Counted from the stretch's first letter, positions 54,566 through 64,000 are shown. The stretch: 64,000 nt of DNA from Edaphobacter lichenicola (GCF_014201315.1 NZ_JACHDY010000002.1:682001-746000), one strand, 5' to 3'. The notes: generated by a model from the sequence alone, not told the origin. Numbers and translations: made by a program.

Positions 54566-55537
54566 TTATTCGCTAACCTTTGAAAGAGTATCGCGAACGG
54601 CGCTCCAAGTCAGACCAATTCCCTGCTCCAGCCCAGTGGAGTGTCGCCAGCCCAGGTCGTGTAAGCGGGTAACATCCATCAACTTACGAAGCGTGCCATC
54701 GGGCTTGCTGGAGTCGAAGACAAGTTCGCCGGAATAACCCAAGGTGCGACAAACTATTTCTGCAAGTTCACGAATCGTCAAGTCCTCCCCTGTGCCGAGA
54801 TTGATAAGAGGCGGAGCGTCCTCGACGAGCAGAGACTGAAAGCTGGCGTCGTCGAGATTCATCAGGAACAAACAGGCTTCGGCGAGATCACCGGAATAGA
54901 GAAACTCACGGCGAGGAGTGCCTGTACCCCAGACGGTGATCTCCTTGGCACCGGACCGGATCGCCTCGAAGGTCTTGCGGATGAGCGCAGGCAGCACGTG
55001 AGAGGTCTTGGGATCGAAGTTATCGTTGGGTCCATAAATGTTGGAGGGCAGTGCAGCGAGATACTTCGTACCATATTGCCGGTTGTAGCTCCAGCACATC
55101 TCGATTCCGGCGATCTTTGCGAGCGCGTAGGGACGGTTCGTAGGTTCAAGGGGTCCAGTGAGCAGCGAAGACTCTGGCATCGGCTGAGAAGCCAGTCTCG
55201 GATAGATACAGGAAGACCCAAGAAAGAGAAGACGGGAGACGTCCGATCGACGCGCGGCCTCGATGATATTCATCTGGATAATAAGATTTTCGCGAAGGAA
55301 GTCGGCAGGAAACGTGATATTAGCTGCGATTCCACCAACCTTGGCCGCAGCAAGGAAGACATATTGAGGCTTATTTTCCGCGAAGAATCGGGCAACGGAA
55401 GAGGCTTCGAGAAGGTCCAGTTGCGCGCGCGTGCGCGTCAGGAGGTTGGTATAGCCTCGCTGCTGAAGTGCCCGATGAATAGCAGATCCAACCAGGCCGC
55501 GATGGCCAGCGATGTAGATGCGGGAGTCTAGTTTCAT
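54566..55537 (-). CDS. fcl: GDP-L-fucose synthase
   Basis: Bifunctional epimerase/reductase of 323 residues that makes GDP-L-fucose from the Gmd product. Motifs are IAGHRGLVGSAIHRAL, AAAKVGGI, the Ser-containing GSSCIYPRLA and the Tyr-Lys pair in RPYALAKIAGIEMC, plus NIYGPNDNF. Sits 109 bp after gmd on the same strand. Confidence 0.93.
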   Translation of the reverse strand: MKLDSRIYIAGHRGLVGSAIHRALQQRGYTNLLTRTRAQLDLLEASSVARFFAENKPQYVFLAAAKVGGIAANITFPADFLRENLIIQMNIIEAARRSDVSRLLFLGSSCIYPRLASQPMPESSLLTGPLEPTNRPYALAKIAGIEMCWSYNRQYGTKYLAALPSNIYGPNDNFDPKTSHVLPALIRKTFEAIRSGAKEITVWGTGTPRREFLYSGDLAEACLFLMNLDDASFQSLLVEDAPPLINLGTGEDLTIRELAEIVCRTLGYSGELVFDSSKPDGTLRKLMDVTRLHDLGWRHSTGLEQGIGLTWSAVRDTLSKVSE

Positions 55538-55646
55538 AGAGTATCTCTGGGCCTGCTCCGAAGGCTGGTTGCAGCGGCCGGACCTTCGGGCATCCCGGGT
55601 GCTTCACAATGCTGTCTCTTGGTGCTCCGATTTTATGAGGGCCATC

Positions 55647-56732
55647 CTAGTTCTCGCGAACGTTATAAGCGGCAAAGCCATGCTTTCGAACAAGCGCATC
55701 TCGCTGGGCAGCGCTAAAGTCAGCCTCGACCATCTCGCGGACAAGCTCGTCGAAACTGATTCGTGGCGTCCAGCCCAGTTCGCGCTTCGCCTTGCCGGGA
55801 TCGCCAAGCAAGGTCTCCACCTCGGTTGGTCGAAAGTACCGAGGATCGACCGCGACAACCATTTTTCCCTTTGAATCAAGGGCCTTTTCCTCTAATCCGC
55901 TCCCCTGCCACGTTAGATTCAAGTCGAGAAGCGTAGCGCAGCGTTGCACAAAGTCTCTGACGCTGTACTGCTCTCCGGTTGCAATCACATAGTCCTGAGG
56001 CTTCTCCTGCTGAAGCATAAGCCACTGCATCTCAACATAGTCGCGGGCGTGGCCCCAGTCTCGTTTCGCGCTCAGATTCCCTAGAAAGATCTGATCTTGA
56101 AGCCCAGCCTTGACCCGCGCGAGGCCACGAGTAATCTTGCGAGTGACGAAAGTCTCCCCGCGGAGAGGGGATTCATGATTGAAGAGGATCCCGTTACAGG
56201 CATAGATCCCGTAAGCTTCGCGATAGTTGATACATATCCAGTAGGCATACAGCTTCGCAACGGCGTACGGGCTGCGCGGGTAGAAGGGTGTCGTCTCTCT
56301 CTGTGGAGTCTCCTGCACTAACCCGTAGAGTTCGGAGGTGCTGGCTTGGTAGAACTTGGTCTTCTTTTCCAGACCAAGAATGCGGATTGCCTCCAATAGG
56401 CGCAGCGGACCCATAGCATCCGCATCGGCCGTGTACTCAGGCTGCTCGAAAGAGACGTGGACGTGCGACTGAGCGCCAAGATTGTAGATCTCGTCAGGCT
56501 GAACTTTCTGGACGATGTGGATGAGCGAAGAAGAGTCCGTCAGATCGCCATAGTGGAGAAAGAAGCGGGTCGAGGGACTATGCGGATCCTCGTAGAGATG
56601 GTCTACCCGAGAGGTATTGAAAAGTGAGGCCCGTCGCTTGATTCCGTGAACTTCATAACCTTTAGCGAGGAGGAATTCGGCAAGATACGCTCCGTCCTGG
56701 CCAGTGACTCCGGTAATAAGGGCTTTCTTCAA
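55647..56732 (-). CDS. gmd: GDP-mannose 4,6-dehydratase
   Basis: NADP-dependent SDR enzyme of 361 residues converting GDP-D-mannose to GDP-4-keto-6-deoxymannose. Motifs are [27 protein letters not shown], the catalytic STSELYG and [34 protein letters not shown]. Standard family length. First gene of the gmd-fcl pair for GDP-fucose. Confidence 0.95.
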   Translation of the reverse strand: MKKALITGVTGQDGAYLAEFLLAKGYEVHGIKRRASLFNTSRVDHLYEDPHSPSTRFFLHYGDLTDSSSLIHIVQKVQPDEIYNLGAQSHVHVSFEQPEYTADADAMGPLRLLEAIRILGLEKKTKFYQASTSELYGLVQETPQRETTPFYPRSPYAVAKLYAYWICINYREAYGIYACNGILFNHESPLRGETFVTRKITRGLARVKAGLQDQIFLGNLSAKRDWGHARDYVEMQWLMLQQEKPQDYVIATGEQYSVRDFVQRCATLLDLNLTWQGSGLEEKALDSKGKMVVAVDPRYFRPTEVETLLGDPGKAKRELGWTPRISFDELVREMVEADFSAAQRDALVRKHGFAAYNVREN

Positions 56733-56828
56733 AAAACTAGGTTCTCCTTAGTGCGCCGCGCAGGCTTCAGTGATTCTACTTGAAAGCGTGGGACGAACCC
56801 CATCCTGCGCTACGCTTCCTACCCAACC

Positions 56829-57323
56829 CTAGTCATACTGCAGCTCATGTGGCGCCGGCTCTGTCAGCGTTCCATCCTTACGCTCGTACCACATAAAAAT
56901 CTTGTGGTCGCCATTCACCCTCACTGCAACAATAATTCCGCTTCCAAACGCCCCCGTCCCATCGGTCTTCGAAATATCCACGTGATGAGAACGGATCGGA
57001 GCCCCCACAGGGCTCGCAGTCGTCCAGTCTTCGGTAAATCTCTTCAGCGGATAGTCCACATGACGTTCGGGATGCTGCTGCCAGTCCGGGTCGTTTGTAT
57101 AAATCGCAAACGCCTTGCCATAATCCTGGGTCTCCAGAGCGCCGAAGAAGTTGCTTACCTTATGTTCGGCCGGAAGATTGGAAAAGAACCACCCATGTCC
57201 CAACAGGAATCCACCCATCCCCAATACGACCAACAGCACAATCAGAACCCCTGAAGCGATCAACAAATTACGGTTTCGTGTCTCGCGGCGGTTATCGAAC
57301 TCCGGTGCATTCAGCAGTGTCAT
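56829..57323 (-). CDS. Membrane-anchored protein of unknown function
   Basis: A 164-residue protein with one hydrophobic helix (LLIASGVLIVLLVVLGMGGFLLG, residues ~20-42) after a basic N-terminus, and a soluble C-terminal domain in NTF2-like style (VSNFFGALETQDYGKAFAIYTND to VAVRVNGDHKIFMWYERKDG). The fold suggestion is inferred from this pattern only. It is the first of a row of small minus-strand genes. Confidence 0.65.
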   Translation of the reverse strand: MTLLNAPEFDNRRETRNRNLLIASGVLIVLLVVLGMGGFLLGHGWFFSNLPAEHKVSNFFGALETQDYGKAFAIYTNDPDWQQHPERHVDYPLKRFTEDWTTASPVGAPIRSHHVDISKTDGTGAFGSGIIVAVRVNGDHKIFMWYERKDGTLTEPAPHELQYD

Positions 57324-57361
57324 AGTTCCTCATCCTTGTAGATCAAAACAGATCAAATTTA

Positions 57362-57901
57362 TTAGACACCGGCGCCATCCATTCCGGACGACTGCCTTAC
57401 CTTCTCGCCGCCGGTTCCCAGCCATACCTTCATCAGTCGCAAGTGATGTTGCATATGTGCGACGTAGTCCTCGATCAGGAACCCCAGCGTCAAAGACTCG
57501 CCTTCAATCAACCCGACACTTGTCAGACGCGACTTTTCGATATGACGAACCGTCCACGTCATATGCTCATTGAGCGCAAACCAAAGCGCCAGCACCTGCG
57601 CCCACTCGCGTTCGGCGTAGTGTTGAAGGTTTACCCACTCCACCTGCTCATATCCTGACTCGCTCTGTCCCGGCTCAATCTGTAATCGAACAACTCTTCC
57701 CAGATTATTCACCGCTGAATCGATAAGATGCCCAATCACCTGCTTCGCGCTCCACTTACCCGGCCGCTCCGGCACGCTCGCCTCAGCCTCGGAGAGTGTC
57801 ACCAGCCACGGCATCCACTCACGCAGCACCGTCGCGAGCCGCTCGCTCAACTCGGCTGAATCCAGCAGTGCAGCATCCGACTCCTGCGCATACATCACCA
57901 T
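57362..57901 (-). CDS. DinB-family protein
   Basis: Four-helix DinB/YfiT-like protein of 179 residues. The metal-binding histidines are visible in KQVIGHLIDSA and FLIEDYVAHMQHHLRLMKVWLG, and the W in RPGKWSAKQVIGH is typical. GGGAG seven bases before the ATG supports the start; a second ATG two codons later (TGATG) is also coupled to the upstream YraN stop. Thiol S-transferase or damage-response roles are known for some relatives only. Confidence 0.82.
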   Translation of the reverse strand: MVMYAQESDAALLDSAELSERLATVLREWMPWLVTLSEAEASVPERPGKWSAKQVIGHLIDSAVNNLGRVVRLQIEPGQSESGYEQVEWVNLQHYAEREWAQVLALWFALNEHMTWTVRHIEKSRLTSVGLIEGESLTLGFLIEDYVAHMQHHLRLMKVWLGTGGEKVRQSSGMDGAGV

Positions 57902-58335
57902 CCAAACGCTCCCTTATACACTTCAAACTCAGTTCCAGTTGGCAGCAAGTATACCGACACCACATCGAACCGCACCGAAACATTGTCCCTCAGCTTCTCC
58001 GGAAATCCCTTCAGATAAGCCCGCGCCATCCTCCGCAGCATCTCTCGCTTGTCCCGGTCCACGGCCGACTCCGCCGTCATCCCATCCCTTGCACCGCGCG
58101 CCTTCACCTCGACAAAGCACAACGTCGGCCCATCCCACCCCACCAGGTCGATATCCCCCCACACCTTCGCGGTCTTCCACCTCTGCGCTACGACCGTATA
58201 CCCTAACCTGCGCAGATGGAACAGAGCCTCCCGTTCGCCCTGCTCGCCCGTCGCGAGATGAGCAGGCACCCCTTCGCGACGGACACTCAGAGAATCCAGC
58301 CTGCGCATCGCCCAAGCCTGAAGATCAATCCACAC
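57895..58335 (-). CDS. YraN/UPF0102 nuclease-like protein
   Basis: A 146-residue protein of the YraN family with a PD-(D/E)xK nuclease-like core: GEQGEREALFHLRRLGYTVVAQRWKT, GDIDLVGWDGPTLCFVEVKARG. GTG start. Overlaps the DinB gene by seven bases. Its function is unknown in the family despite the endonuclease fold. Confidence 0.85.
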   Translation of the reverse strand: MWIDLQAWAMRRLDSLSVRREGVPAHLATGEQGEREALFHLRRLGYTVVAQRWKTAKVWGDIDLVGWDGPTLCFVEVKARGARDGMTAESAVDRDKREMLRRMARAYLKGFPEKLRDNVSVRFDVVSVYLLPTGTEFEVYKGAFGW

Positions 58336-58476
58336 CGTAGCTGTCGTCCGTTCTCTCGTATATGATTTCAGCCACCATCTCCGAGTAGAATACGTGGCTT
58401 TGGAACCGCTGTCCTTACGCCAACTCTTCCCTGTTCCACACTCAGATACGGGCCCCCTGAAAATCAGAGGTCACAC

Positions 58477-60336
58477 ATGCCAAGCGCATCGAGAGCATCG
58501 CTCTTTCTCCTTGGGGTCTTCTTGACTCTCGCCGGACCCGCGCGAGATCAAGCGATCGCTCAAAGCCAGCCGGCACCATCAACTCAAGCCGATCAACAAT
58601 CGCCGCCTGAAGCCGCCGAGGCCACTGCAGACACGCAGGAGACACCGGACGACGAGCTGGACACTGCCGCCGTAACCCTCGATCTCTCCCACACCTCACC
58701 GCTCATTCAAAAGCTCTACCAGGCCACCCGCGAAACCAAAGAGCAGCCCATCCTCGACCGGCTCACCGAAGCCAAAAAACTAATCGCGGACGGAGCCGAC
58801 GTCAAAGCAACAGACCAGTACGGCCGCACCGCGCTTCACTGGACCATCTTTGGCTCCAGCTACAACACCAAGCCGAAGATCATCGTGGCCTACGAAGGTA
58901 TCGCAGACCAGCTCATACAACACGGCGTAGAGATCAATCGCGAAGACATCTACAACGACACCGCCCTCGACTACCTCCTCTACTCCCCCAACTTCGAGAT
59001 CCAGACCCTGCTGATAGAAAACGGCGCAACCAGCGGATTTCTCACCGCCTTCTTCCACTTCTTCAATCAGGAGAACGGCGACATGCCGCACTCCATTGCC
59101 GCCAGCGTAGCGCAGTCAAGGAAAGCCGATCTCGCCCCCGGCCAAACCTTGAGCGTCCGGCTCAACGGCCCCGTCTACAGCGAGCACTCCCGCACCGGCG
59201 ACCCAGTCGAAGGCACCGTCACCTATCCTCTCTGCAAGAGCGGAGAAAACATCTCCTGTCCCGCTGGCGAACTCGTCATCGCCCCCGGCACGAAGGTTCA
59301 GGCAACCGTCCTCTTCGCGCAAAAAGCTCCGGACAAATACTCCCGCCCACGCCTTGTCCTCGACTTCTCCAACATCATTCATGCCGACGGCACACGCTCG
59401 CCACTCTACGCTCGCGTCATCGATGTCGATAACGCCCGCGAGACCGTCCGCAACAACGAGATCCTCGGCATCATCCAGCCTCACGCCTCCACCAAGGGAT
59501 CCATTGCTCTCGCCGGCCTCAGCATGGTCAATCCCATCGCGGGATACACCATCAAAGGCGTCTCCGCGGTCTACGGCCTCTCCATTCGACGCGAGATTCT
59601 CTTCCCCGCAGGAACCGACCTGCAGATCCAGGTCGTCCGGCCCTCCATGCTGAAGACCCGCGACACCTGGTCAGGCTGGCCCGTACTGCCCGTCGATGCA
59701 CCCCTCAAGGCACTCGTAACCTCAGCCCCTCTACGCGTCCACACCAAAGACAACAAGCCCTCAGACGTAACCAATCTCATGTTCCTCGGCTCCCGGCAAC
59801 AACTCGAAGCAGCCTTTAAGGAATCAGGATGGTTCGAGGCAGACTCCCTCAGCATGGGCTCTGCAGCAAAGTCGGTCCAGGCGACCATTCGCGGCGCCGG
59901 ATACACCAACGCTCCCGTGTCTCTCCTAACCGTCAACGGCAAACCACCCGATCTCGTCTTTCAAAAGTCCCTCGACACCTTTGCCAAACGCCATCACATC
60001 CGCATCTGGAAGGAGCCCGGAACCTATCAGGGCCGCGACGTCTGGATCGGAGCCGCAACTCACGACATCGCCATCTCAACCGCCAGAAAGAACACCAAAT
60101 GGTCCCACCGCATCGATCCCCACGTCGATCGCGAACGCGAATGGATTGAAACCGATCTCCTCTACTCCGGCACCGCAACCTCCTACGCGCTGGTCGATCG
60201 TCCGCACGCCCCGAAGAAGACCGCCAACGCAACCGGCGACGAGCTGCTCACCGACGGCCAGCTCTCAATCGTAGAGCTCGGCCCCACCAAACCGAACATC
60301 CTCAACCCACCTTCCCCAGTCTTGCAGTCCCATTAG
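58477..60336 (+). CDS. Exported ankyrin-repeat protein with LssY C-terminal domain
   Basis: Exported protein of 619 residues. After a signal peptide (SLFLLGVFLTLAGPARDQAIA) and a Gln/Pro/Glu linker come ankyrin repeats at about residues 70-190 (LIADGADVKATDQYGRTALHWTI; DQLIQHGVEINREDIYNDTALDYLL; LLIENGATSG). The middle is beta-rich (LSVRLNGPVYSEH, GTVTYPLCKSG). The last ~190 residues match the LssY C-terminal domain: VTNLMFLGSRQQLEAAFKESGW, HHIRIWKE, RDVWIGAATHDIAIS and HRIDPHVDRERE. LssY_C usually follows PAP2 or membrane domains, so the ankyrin fusion is unusual. Function unknown; periplasmic inferred. Confidence 0.8.
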   Translation: MPSASRASLFLLGVFLTLAGPARDQAIAQSQPAPSTQADQQSPPEAAEATADTQETPDDELDTAAVTLDLSHTSPLIQKLYQATRETKEQPILDRLTEAKKLIADGADVKATDQYGRTALHWTIFGSSYNTKPKIIVAYEGIADQLIQHGVEINREDIYNDTALDYLLYSPNFEIQTLLIENGATSGFLTAFFHFFNQENGDMPHSIAASVAQSRKADLAPGQTLSVRLNGPVYSEHSRTGDPVEGTVTYPLCKSGENISCPAGELVIAPGTKVQATVLFAQKAPDKYSRPRLVLDFSNIIHADGTRSPLYARVIDVDNARETVRNNEILGIIQPHASTKGSIALAGLSMVNPIAGYTIKGVSAVYGLSIRREILFPAGTDLQIQVVRPSMLKTRDTWSGWPVLPVDAPLKALVTSAPLRVHTKDNKPSDVTNLMFLGSRQQLEAAFKESGWFEADSLSMGSAAKSVQATIRGAGYTNAPVSLLTVNGKPPDLVFQKSLDTFAKRHHIRIWKEPGTYQGRDVWIGAATHDIAISTARKNTKWSHRIDPHVDREREWIETDLLYSGTATSYALVDRPHAPKKTANATGDELLTDGQLSIVELGPTKPNILNPPSPVLQSH

Positions 60337-60477
60337 CGGCCTTGCAATCACGTTAGCAGCAATCACCCTCCCTCGAACCACACCTGTAGCATGGAACCAT
60401 CGACGTAATCCGCACCACGAACGTCGGTGGGCCGCGCAGCATCCACCACTGCGCGCACTCAACATGAGGGCAAACCG

Positions 60478-61137
60478 ATGAACGTGATTCTCTTCGGCGC
60501 AACCGGCATGGTCGGCCAGGGCGCTCTACGTGAGTGCCTGCTGGACCTCGACGTAAAGCAGGTCCTCACCATCGGCCGCAGCCCAACCGGCCAGCATCAC
60601 CCCAAACTCCGCGAACTCGTGCACACAGATCTCTTCGACTACTCCACCATCGAAGCCGACCTCACCGGCTACGACGCCTGCTTCTTCTGTCTCGGCGTCA
60701 CCTCTGCCGGCATGTCCGAGGCGCAGTACACCCACGTCACCCACGACCTCGCCCTCGCCGCTGCAACAACCCTGGCAAAGCTCAACCCCTCCATGACCTT
60801 CATCTACGTCTCAGGATCAGGAACCGACGGCACCGAGCGCGGTCGCACCATGTGGGCTCGCGTCAAAGGCAAAACCGAAAACGACATCCTCAAACTCCCC
60901 TTCAAAGCTGCCTACATGTTCCGCATCGGATTCATCCAGCCGCTCCACGGCATCGTCTCCAAAACGAAGTTGTACAGCATCTTCTATACCGTCCTGAACC
61001 CGGTCCTCCCCCTCATGCGACGCGCCTTCCCCGCGCAGATCGGCACCACCGAACAGGTCGGCCGCGCCATGCTCCTGGTCGCCAAACACGGCTTCCCTCG
61101 CCCCGTCCTCGAGCCCAAAGACATCAACACCCTGTAA
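60478..61137 (+). CDS. NAD(P)-binding oxidoreductase-like protein
   Basis: Atypical SDR of 219 residues. The dinucleotide motif is ILFGATGMVGQGALRECL, followed by FFCLGVTSAGMSEAQY and FIYVSGSGTDGTERGRTMWARVKGKTEN, where the Ser and a Lys replace the classical Tyr-x-x-x-Lys. It resembles NAD(P)H-binding domain proteins of the YmfE type. The ATG starting MNVILFG is chosen with GAGG upstream; the longer frame is rejected. Substrate unknown. Confidence 0.78.
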   Translation: MNVILFGATGMVGQGALRECLLDLDVKQVLTIGRSPTGQHHPKLRELVHTDLFDYSTIEADLTGYDACFFCLGVTSAGMSEAQYTHVTHDLALAAATTLAKLNPSMTFIYVSGSGTDGTERGRTMWARVKGKTENDILKLPFKAAYMFRIGFIQPLHGIVSKTKLYSIFYTVLNPVLPLMRRAFPAQIGTTEQVGRAMLLVAKHGFPRPVLEPKDINTL

Positions 61138-61403
61138 ACATCCGCTGCGATATCCCTCTAAAAATAAGAATCATCCGTAGCAACCGTCCGGCAGTTGCAA
61201 ACTCTAAGAGTGATATTGGAATCCAACGCAACAACAGCTCCTGTCGATGCTGATCCAGATGATTGGACCGATGGGTGATTGCGGAATCGCTGATCAGAGG
61301 GCGAAGATTAAGAAGATCAATCCCGTCAGCAAGATCGGCTCCCTCACTCGCACCTCCCGTGAAGCATGGCGCGTGGACATCTACAATTGGAAACGTAGCT
61401 GAT

Positions 61404-62603
61404 ATGCAAGGTTTACGTAATGCGGGCCCCATTCTCCTGACCACCCTGCTGTGCACGATGCTCAGCCCGTATGCTCACGCGCAGACGCTCTCCCGCCAAT
61501 CCGGCCTCACGTCGCCTTCGTATCCAATCCCCTCAACGTCAGCAGCCGCAATCCCGCAGATCGCCACCCTCGCCCCCCTCCCCACCCCACTCCACGACGA
61601 TCTACCAGAAGCACCCGGACAGCAATCCGCCAATTTCATCTCATCCGACGCATCCGATTCATCCGACCAGCAACCCTCCGGCAGCATCAGCGGCACCGTC
61701 TTAGACCCCAGCGGAGCCCAGGTCGAAGGCGCTCTCGTCTCGATCCAATTCCTCGACTCCAGGCCCCAACGCACCCTCGCGACCGATGCAACCGGCTCCT
61801 TCAACTTCACCGCAATCAACCCCGGCACCTTTAAGGTTGCAGTCGTATCATCAGGTTTTGCGAACTGGGTGTCCTCAGCCCTTGTCCTCCAAAAAGGCCA
61901 GCTCTATGAGCTCCCGACGATCACCCTGCAACTCTCCTCCGCCAACACAAACGTCGACGTCAACTTCACGCGCCACGACATCGCCGAGGAGCAGGTGTCG
62001 CTCGAAGAAAAACAGCGCGTCCTCGGCGTCTTCCCCAACTTCTACGTCTCCTACAACTGGGATGCTGTGCCCCTCAGCTCCGGCCAGAAGTTCCGCCTCG
62101 CCCTCAGAACCGCCTACGATCCCGTCTCCTTCGCCATCCCCGCAATCATCGCAGGCACCGAGCAGTCTCAGGACACCTTCAGCGGTTACGGCCAGGGCAC
62201 CGCCGGCTACTTCAAGCGCTTCGGAGCCTCCTACGGCGACGGCTTCATCGGCAACATCCTCGGCAACGCGATCCTTCCCTCCGTCTTCCATCAGGACCCG
62301 CGCTACTTCTACAAAGGCACCGGAACCATTCGCTCCCGCACGCTCTATGCCCTGTCCACTGCCTTCATCTGCAAAGGAGACAACGGCCACTGGCAGCCCA
62401 ACTACTCCTTCATCCTCGGCAACTTCGCCTCCGCAGGCATCTCGAACCTCTATTACCCCTCCAGCGATCGCAACGGAGCAGGACTCACCATCAGAAACGG
62501 GCTCATCGACACAGCCTCAGGCGCAGCCTCCTCCCTCATCCAGGAGTTCGTCGTCAAGCGGCTCTCACGTGGCATCCCGAAGAATCCCATCCCCGGAAAA
62601 TAG
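61404..62603 (+). CDS. Carboxypeptidase-regulatory-like exported protein
   Basis: Exported protein of 399 residues. It has a signal peptide (LLTTLLCTMLSPYAHA), an LPEAPGQQ-type linker, and then a carboxypeptidase regulatory-like beta-sandwich (GSISGTVLDPSGAQVEGALVSIQFLD... TDATGSFNFTAINPGTFKVAVVSSGF). The remaining ~230 residues contain Phe/Tyr-rich strands (PRYFYKGTG, YSFILGNFASAGISNLYYP) and may be membrane-associated; a complete TonB barrel is not present. Paralogues with this domain order are numerous in Terriglobia. Start ATG is chosen directly before the signal peptide. Confidence 0.75.
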   Translation: MQGLRNAGPILLTTLLCTMLSPYAHAQTLSRQSGLTSPSYPIPSTSAAAIPQIATLAPLPTPLHDDLPEAPGQQSANFISSDASDSSDQQPSGSISGTVLDPSGAQVEGALVSIQFLDSRPQRTLATDATGSFNFTAINPGTFKVAVVSSGFANWVSSALVLQKGQLYELPTITLQLSSANTNVDVNFTRHDIAEEQVSLEEKQRVLGVFPNFYVSYNWDAVPLSSGQKFRLALRTAYDPVSFAIPAIIAGTEQSQDTFSGYGQGTAGYFKRFGASYGDGFIGNILGNAILPSVFHQDPRYFYKGTGTIRSRTLYALSTAFICKGDNGHWQPNYSFILGNFASAGISNLYYPSSDRNGAGLTIRNGLIDTASGAASSLIQEFVVKRLSRGIPKNPIPGK

Positions 62604-62673
62604 AAGAATCGCGTCCGCCTGACTCGCAAAATTTTCACGACTCAACCTGACTTCCCCTCAAAAAGTCAACCCA

Positions 62674-62702
62674 TTGCTTCCGCGCCCGGACCCTGCGATA
62701 CT
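62674..62702 (+). promoter_or_regulatory. Putative sigma-70 promoter of pyrG
   Basis: TTGCTT (62674-62679) and GATACT (62697-62702) are separated by exactly 17 bases, and the -10 lies about 50 bases before the pyrG ATG. Confidence 0.5.
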
Positions 62703-62754
62703 TAACCGTGCCCATCCTGCACAAACTTCAAATACATACAAAGAGGTCGCGGAC

Positions 62755-64000
62755 ATGTCTGCAAAGTACATCTTCGTAACTGGCGGAGTCGTGTCTTCGC
62801 TCGGCAAGGGTCTCGCCGCAGCCTCTATCGGCTGTCTCCTCGAGGCCCGCGGCATCAAGGTCAACCTCATGAAGTTTGACCCCTATCTCAACGTCGATCC
62901 CGGCACCATGTCGCCCTTCCAGCACGGCGAAGTCTTCGTCACCGACGACGGCGCCGAGACCGACCTCGATCTCGGCCACTACGAGCGCTTCACCCACGCC
63001 AGGCTCACCCGCGACAACAACCTCACCACCGGCCGCATCTACGAGCAGATCATCACCAAAGAGCGCCGCGGCGACTACCTCGGCAAGACCGTCCAGGTCA
63101 TTCCCCACGTCACCAACGAGATCAAAAACGCCATGCGCAAGGTCGCCGCAGACTGCGAAGTCGCCATCGTAGAGATCGGCGGCACCGTAGGCGACATCGA
63201 ATCCCTCCCCTTCCTCGAAGCCATCCGCCAGATGCGCCAGGACCTCGGCCGCGAGAACACCTGCTTCGTCCACGTCACCCTCATCCCCTGGATCGCCGCC
63301 GCGCAGGAGCTCAAAACCAAGCCCACCCAGCACTCCGTCAAGGAGATGCTCTCCATCGGAATCCAGCCCGACATCCTCCTCTGCCGCTCCGACCGCGCCG
63401 TCCCCCGCGAGATGCGCAACAAGATCGCCCTCTTCTGCAACGTTGAAGAGCCCGCCGTCATCGCCGCCCGCGACGTCGCCAGCATCTACGAAGTTCCCCT
63501 CACATTCGCCGCTGAAGGCGTAGACACCCTCGCCCTCAAATATCTCCGCATCGAGACCAAGGCTCCCGACCTCTCCCGCTGGCAGGACATCGTCCGCCGC
63601 GCCTACAACCCCAAGGACGAGGTCTCCATCGCCATCGTCGGCAAATACGTCGAGTACGAAGACTCCTACAAGTCACTCAAGGAAGCTCTCGTCCACGGCG
63701 CCCTCGCCCACAACCTCAAACTCCGCGTCACCTGGCTCGAAGCCGAAGGCCTCGAGACCCCCGACTACGCCGCGCAGCTCCAGGGCTTCGACGGCATCCT
63801 CGTCCCCGGCGGATTCGGCAAGCGCGGAATCGAAGGCATGCTCAACGCCATCCGCTTCGCCCGCGAAGAGGCCGTCCCCTACTTCGGCATCTGCCTCGGC
63901 ATGCAGACCGCCTGCATCGAATACGCCCGCAACGTCTGCGGCCTCAAGGACGCCAACTCCGGCGAGTTCGACCCCGCCACCCCCTACCGCATCATCTACA
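62755..64000 (+). CDS. pyrG: CTP synthase (partial, runs off right edge)
   Basis: First 415 residues of CTP synthase, which aminates UTP to CTP with glutamine. The synthetase domain starts [23 protein letters not shown] (P-loop) and has the metal site in [38 protein letters not shown]. From residue ~300 the glutaminase domain shows [25 protein letters not shown] and the nucleophile Cys in YFGICLGMQ. About 130 residues are missing. GAGG eight bases upstream of the ATG supports the start. Confidence 0.97.
   Translation, partial: MSAKYIFVTGGVVSSLGKGLAAASIGCLLEARGIKVNLMKFDPYLNVDPGTMSPFQHGEVFVTDDGAETDLDLGHYERFTHARLTRDNNLTTGRIYEQIITKERRGDYLGKTVQVIPHVTNEIKNAMRKVAADCEVAIVEIGGTVGDIESLPFLEAIRQMRQDLGRENTCFVHVTLIPWIAAAQELKTKPTQHSVKEMLSIGIQPDILLCRSDRAVPREMRNKIALFCNVEEPAVIAARDVASIYEVPLTFAAEGVDTLALKYLRIETKAPDLSRWQDIVRRAYNPKDEVSIAIVGKYVEYEDSYKSLKEALVHGALAHNLKLRVTWLEAEGLETPDYAAQLQGFDGILVPGGFGKRGIEGMLNAIRFAREEAVPYFGICLGMQTACIEYARNVCGLKDANSGEFDPATPYRIIY

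Noticed and set aside
60534..61253. Plus-strand frame rich in Arg, His and Pro
   Set aside because: It is a frame-shifted reading of the NAD(P)-binding gene in GC-rich sequence; the composition is typical of a shadow.
61786..62622. Plus-strand frame rich in Ser, Thr and Pro
   Set aside because: It is an alternative frame of the carboxypeptidase-regulatory gene with low-complexity composition only.

Overview
The window reads as a chromosomal stretch of an Acidobacteriota member, most likely class Terriglobia and near Edaphobacter, Granulicella or Terriglobus. The grounds are moderately high GC, a KdpD split into separate proteins, a bactofilin, a PAP2-Wzi fusion, a TonB-like carboxypeptidase-regulatory protein, and secreted proteins with an LPDAP-type motif. 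This placement is inferred from gene content and protein style, because no ribosomal RNA is present.

Left part (1-15.8 kb). A histidine kinase holding the C-terminal half of KdpD runs off the left edge. It diverges by only 17 bp from a gene for the N-terminal half of KdpD, which is coupled to a KdpE-type regulator. Housekeeping and membrane genes follow: lipid kinase, GYF_2 and DUF2752 membrane proteins, bactofilin, SulP transporter with STAS domain, CBS protein, FmdE-like zinc-finger protein and CHAD protein. The most interesting short region is 11.49-11.82 kb. A 20-codon leader ORF with three consecutive Cys codons is followed by mutually exclusive RNA pairings, then a 37-residue membrane microprotein, then a YeiH-family (putative sulfate exporter) gene. 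This looks like a cysteine-responsive attenuator. A PAP2-Wzi fusion closes the segment.

First glycan segment (15.8-28.5 kb). On the minus strand lie an SLBB polysaccharide-export protein, a rhamnosyltransferase-like GT2 and a 2OG-Fe(II) oxygenase. After gatA, gatC and dciA comes an undecaprenyl-phosphate sugar transferase. A tightly overlapping rfbB-rfbA-rfbD-gmhB operon, with convergent rfbC, makes dTDP-L-rhamnose.

Signalling segment (28.7-33.4 kb). A small disordered protein precedes a GAF-SpoIIE phosphatase, an RsbW-type kinase and a STAS antagonist in one operon. A convergent 7TM-SpoIIE phosphatase follows. This is a complete partner switch with no sigma factor beside it.

Accessory junction (33.4-37.7 kb). 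A lone PEP-CTERM protein, about 600 bp of decayed DNA, a tyrosine-integrase remnant and a tRNA-Ile2 (CAU) are followed by a divergent AraC regulator / AhpD-like / YkgB module.

Second glycan segment (37.9-56.7 kb). This is a mosaic-orientation locus with Wzx, Wzy and Wzz, several glycosyltransferases, an acetyltransferase, FkbM-type proteins, an Ig/beta-helix lipoprotein, UDP-galactopyranose mutase beside a likely galactofuranosyltransferase, and Gmd plus GDP-fucose synthase. Together the two segments could build and export a Rha-, Galf- and Fuc-containing exopolysaccharide by a Wzx/Wzy route.

Right end (56.8-64 kb). Small conserved genes (DinB, YraN), an ankyrin-LssY_C fusion, an NAD(P)-binding protein, a carboxypeptidase-regulatory outer-membrane-type protein and the first three quarters of pyrG.
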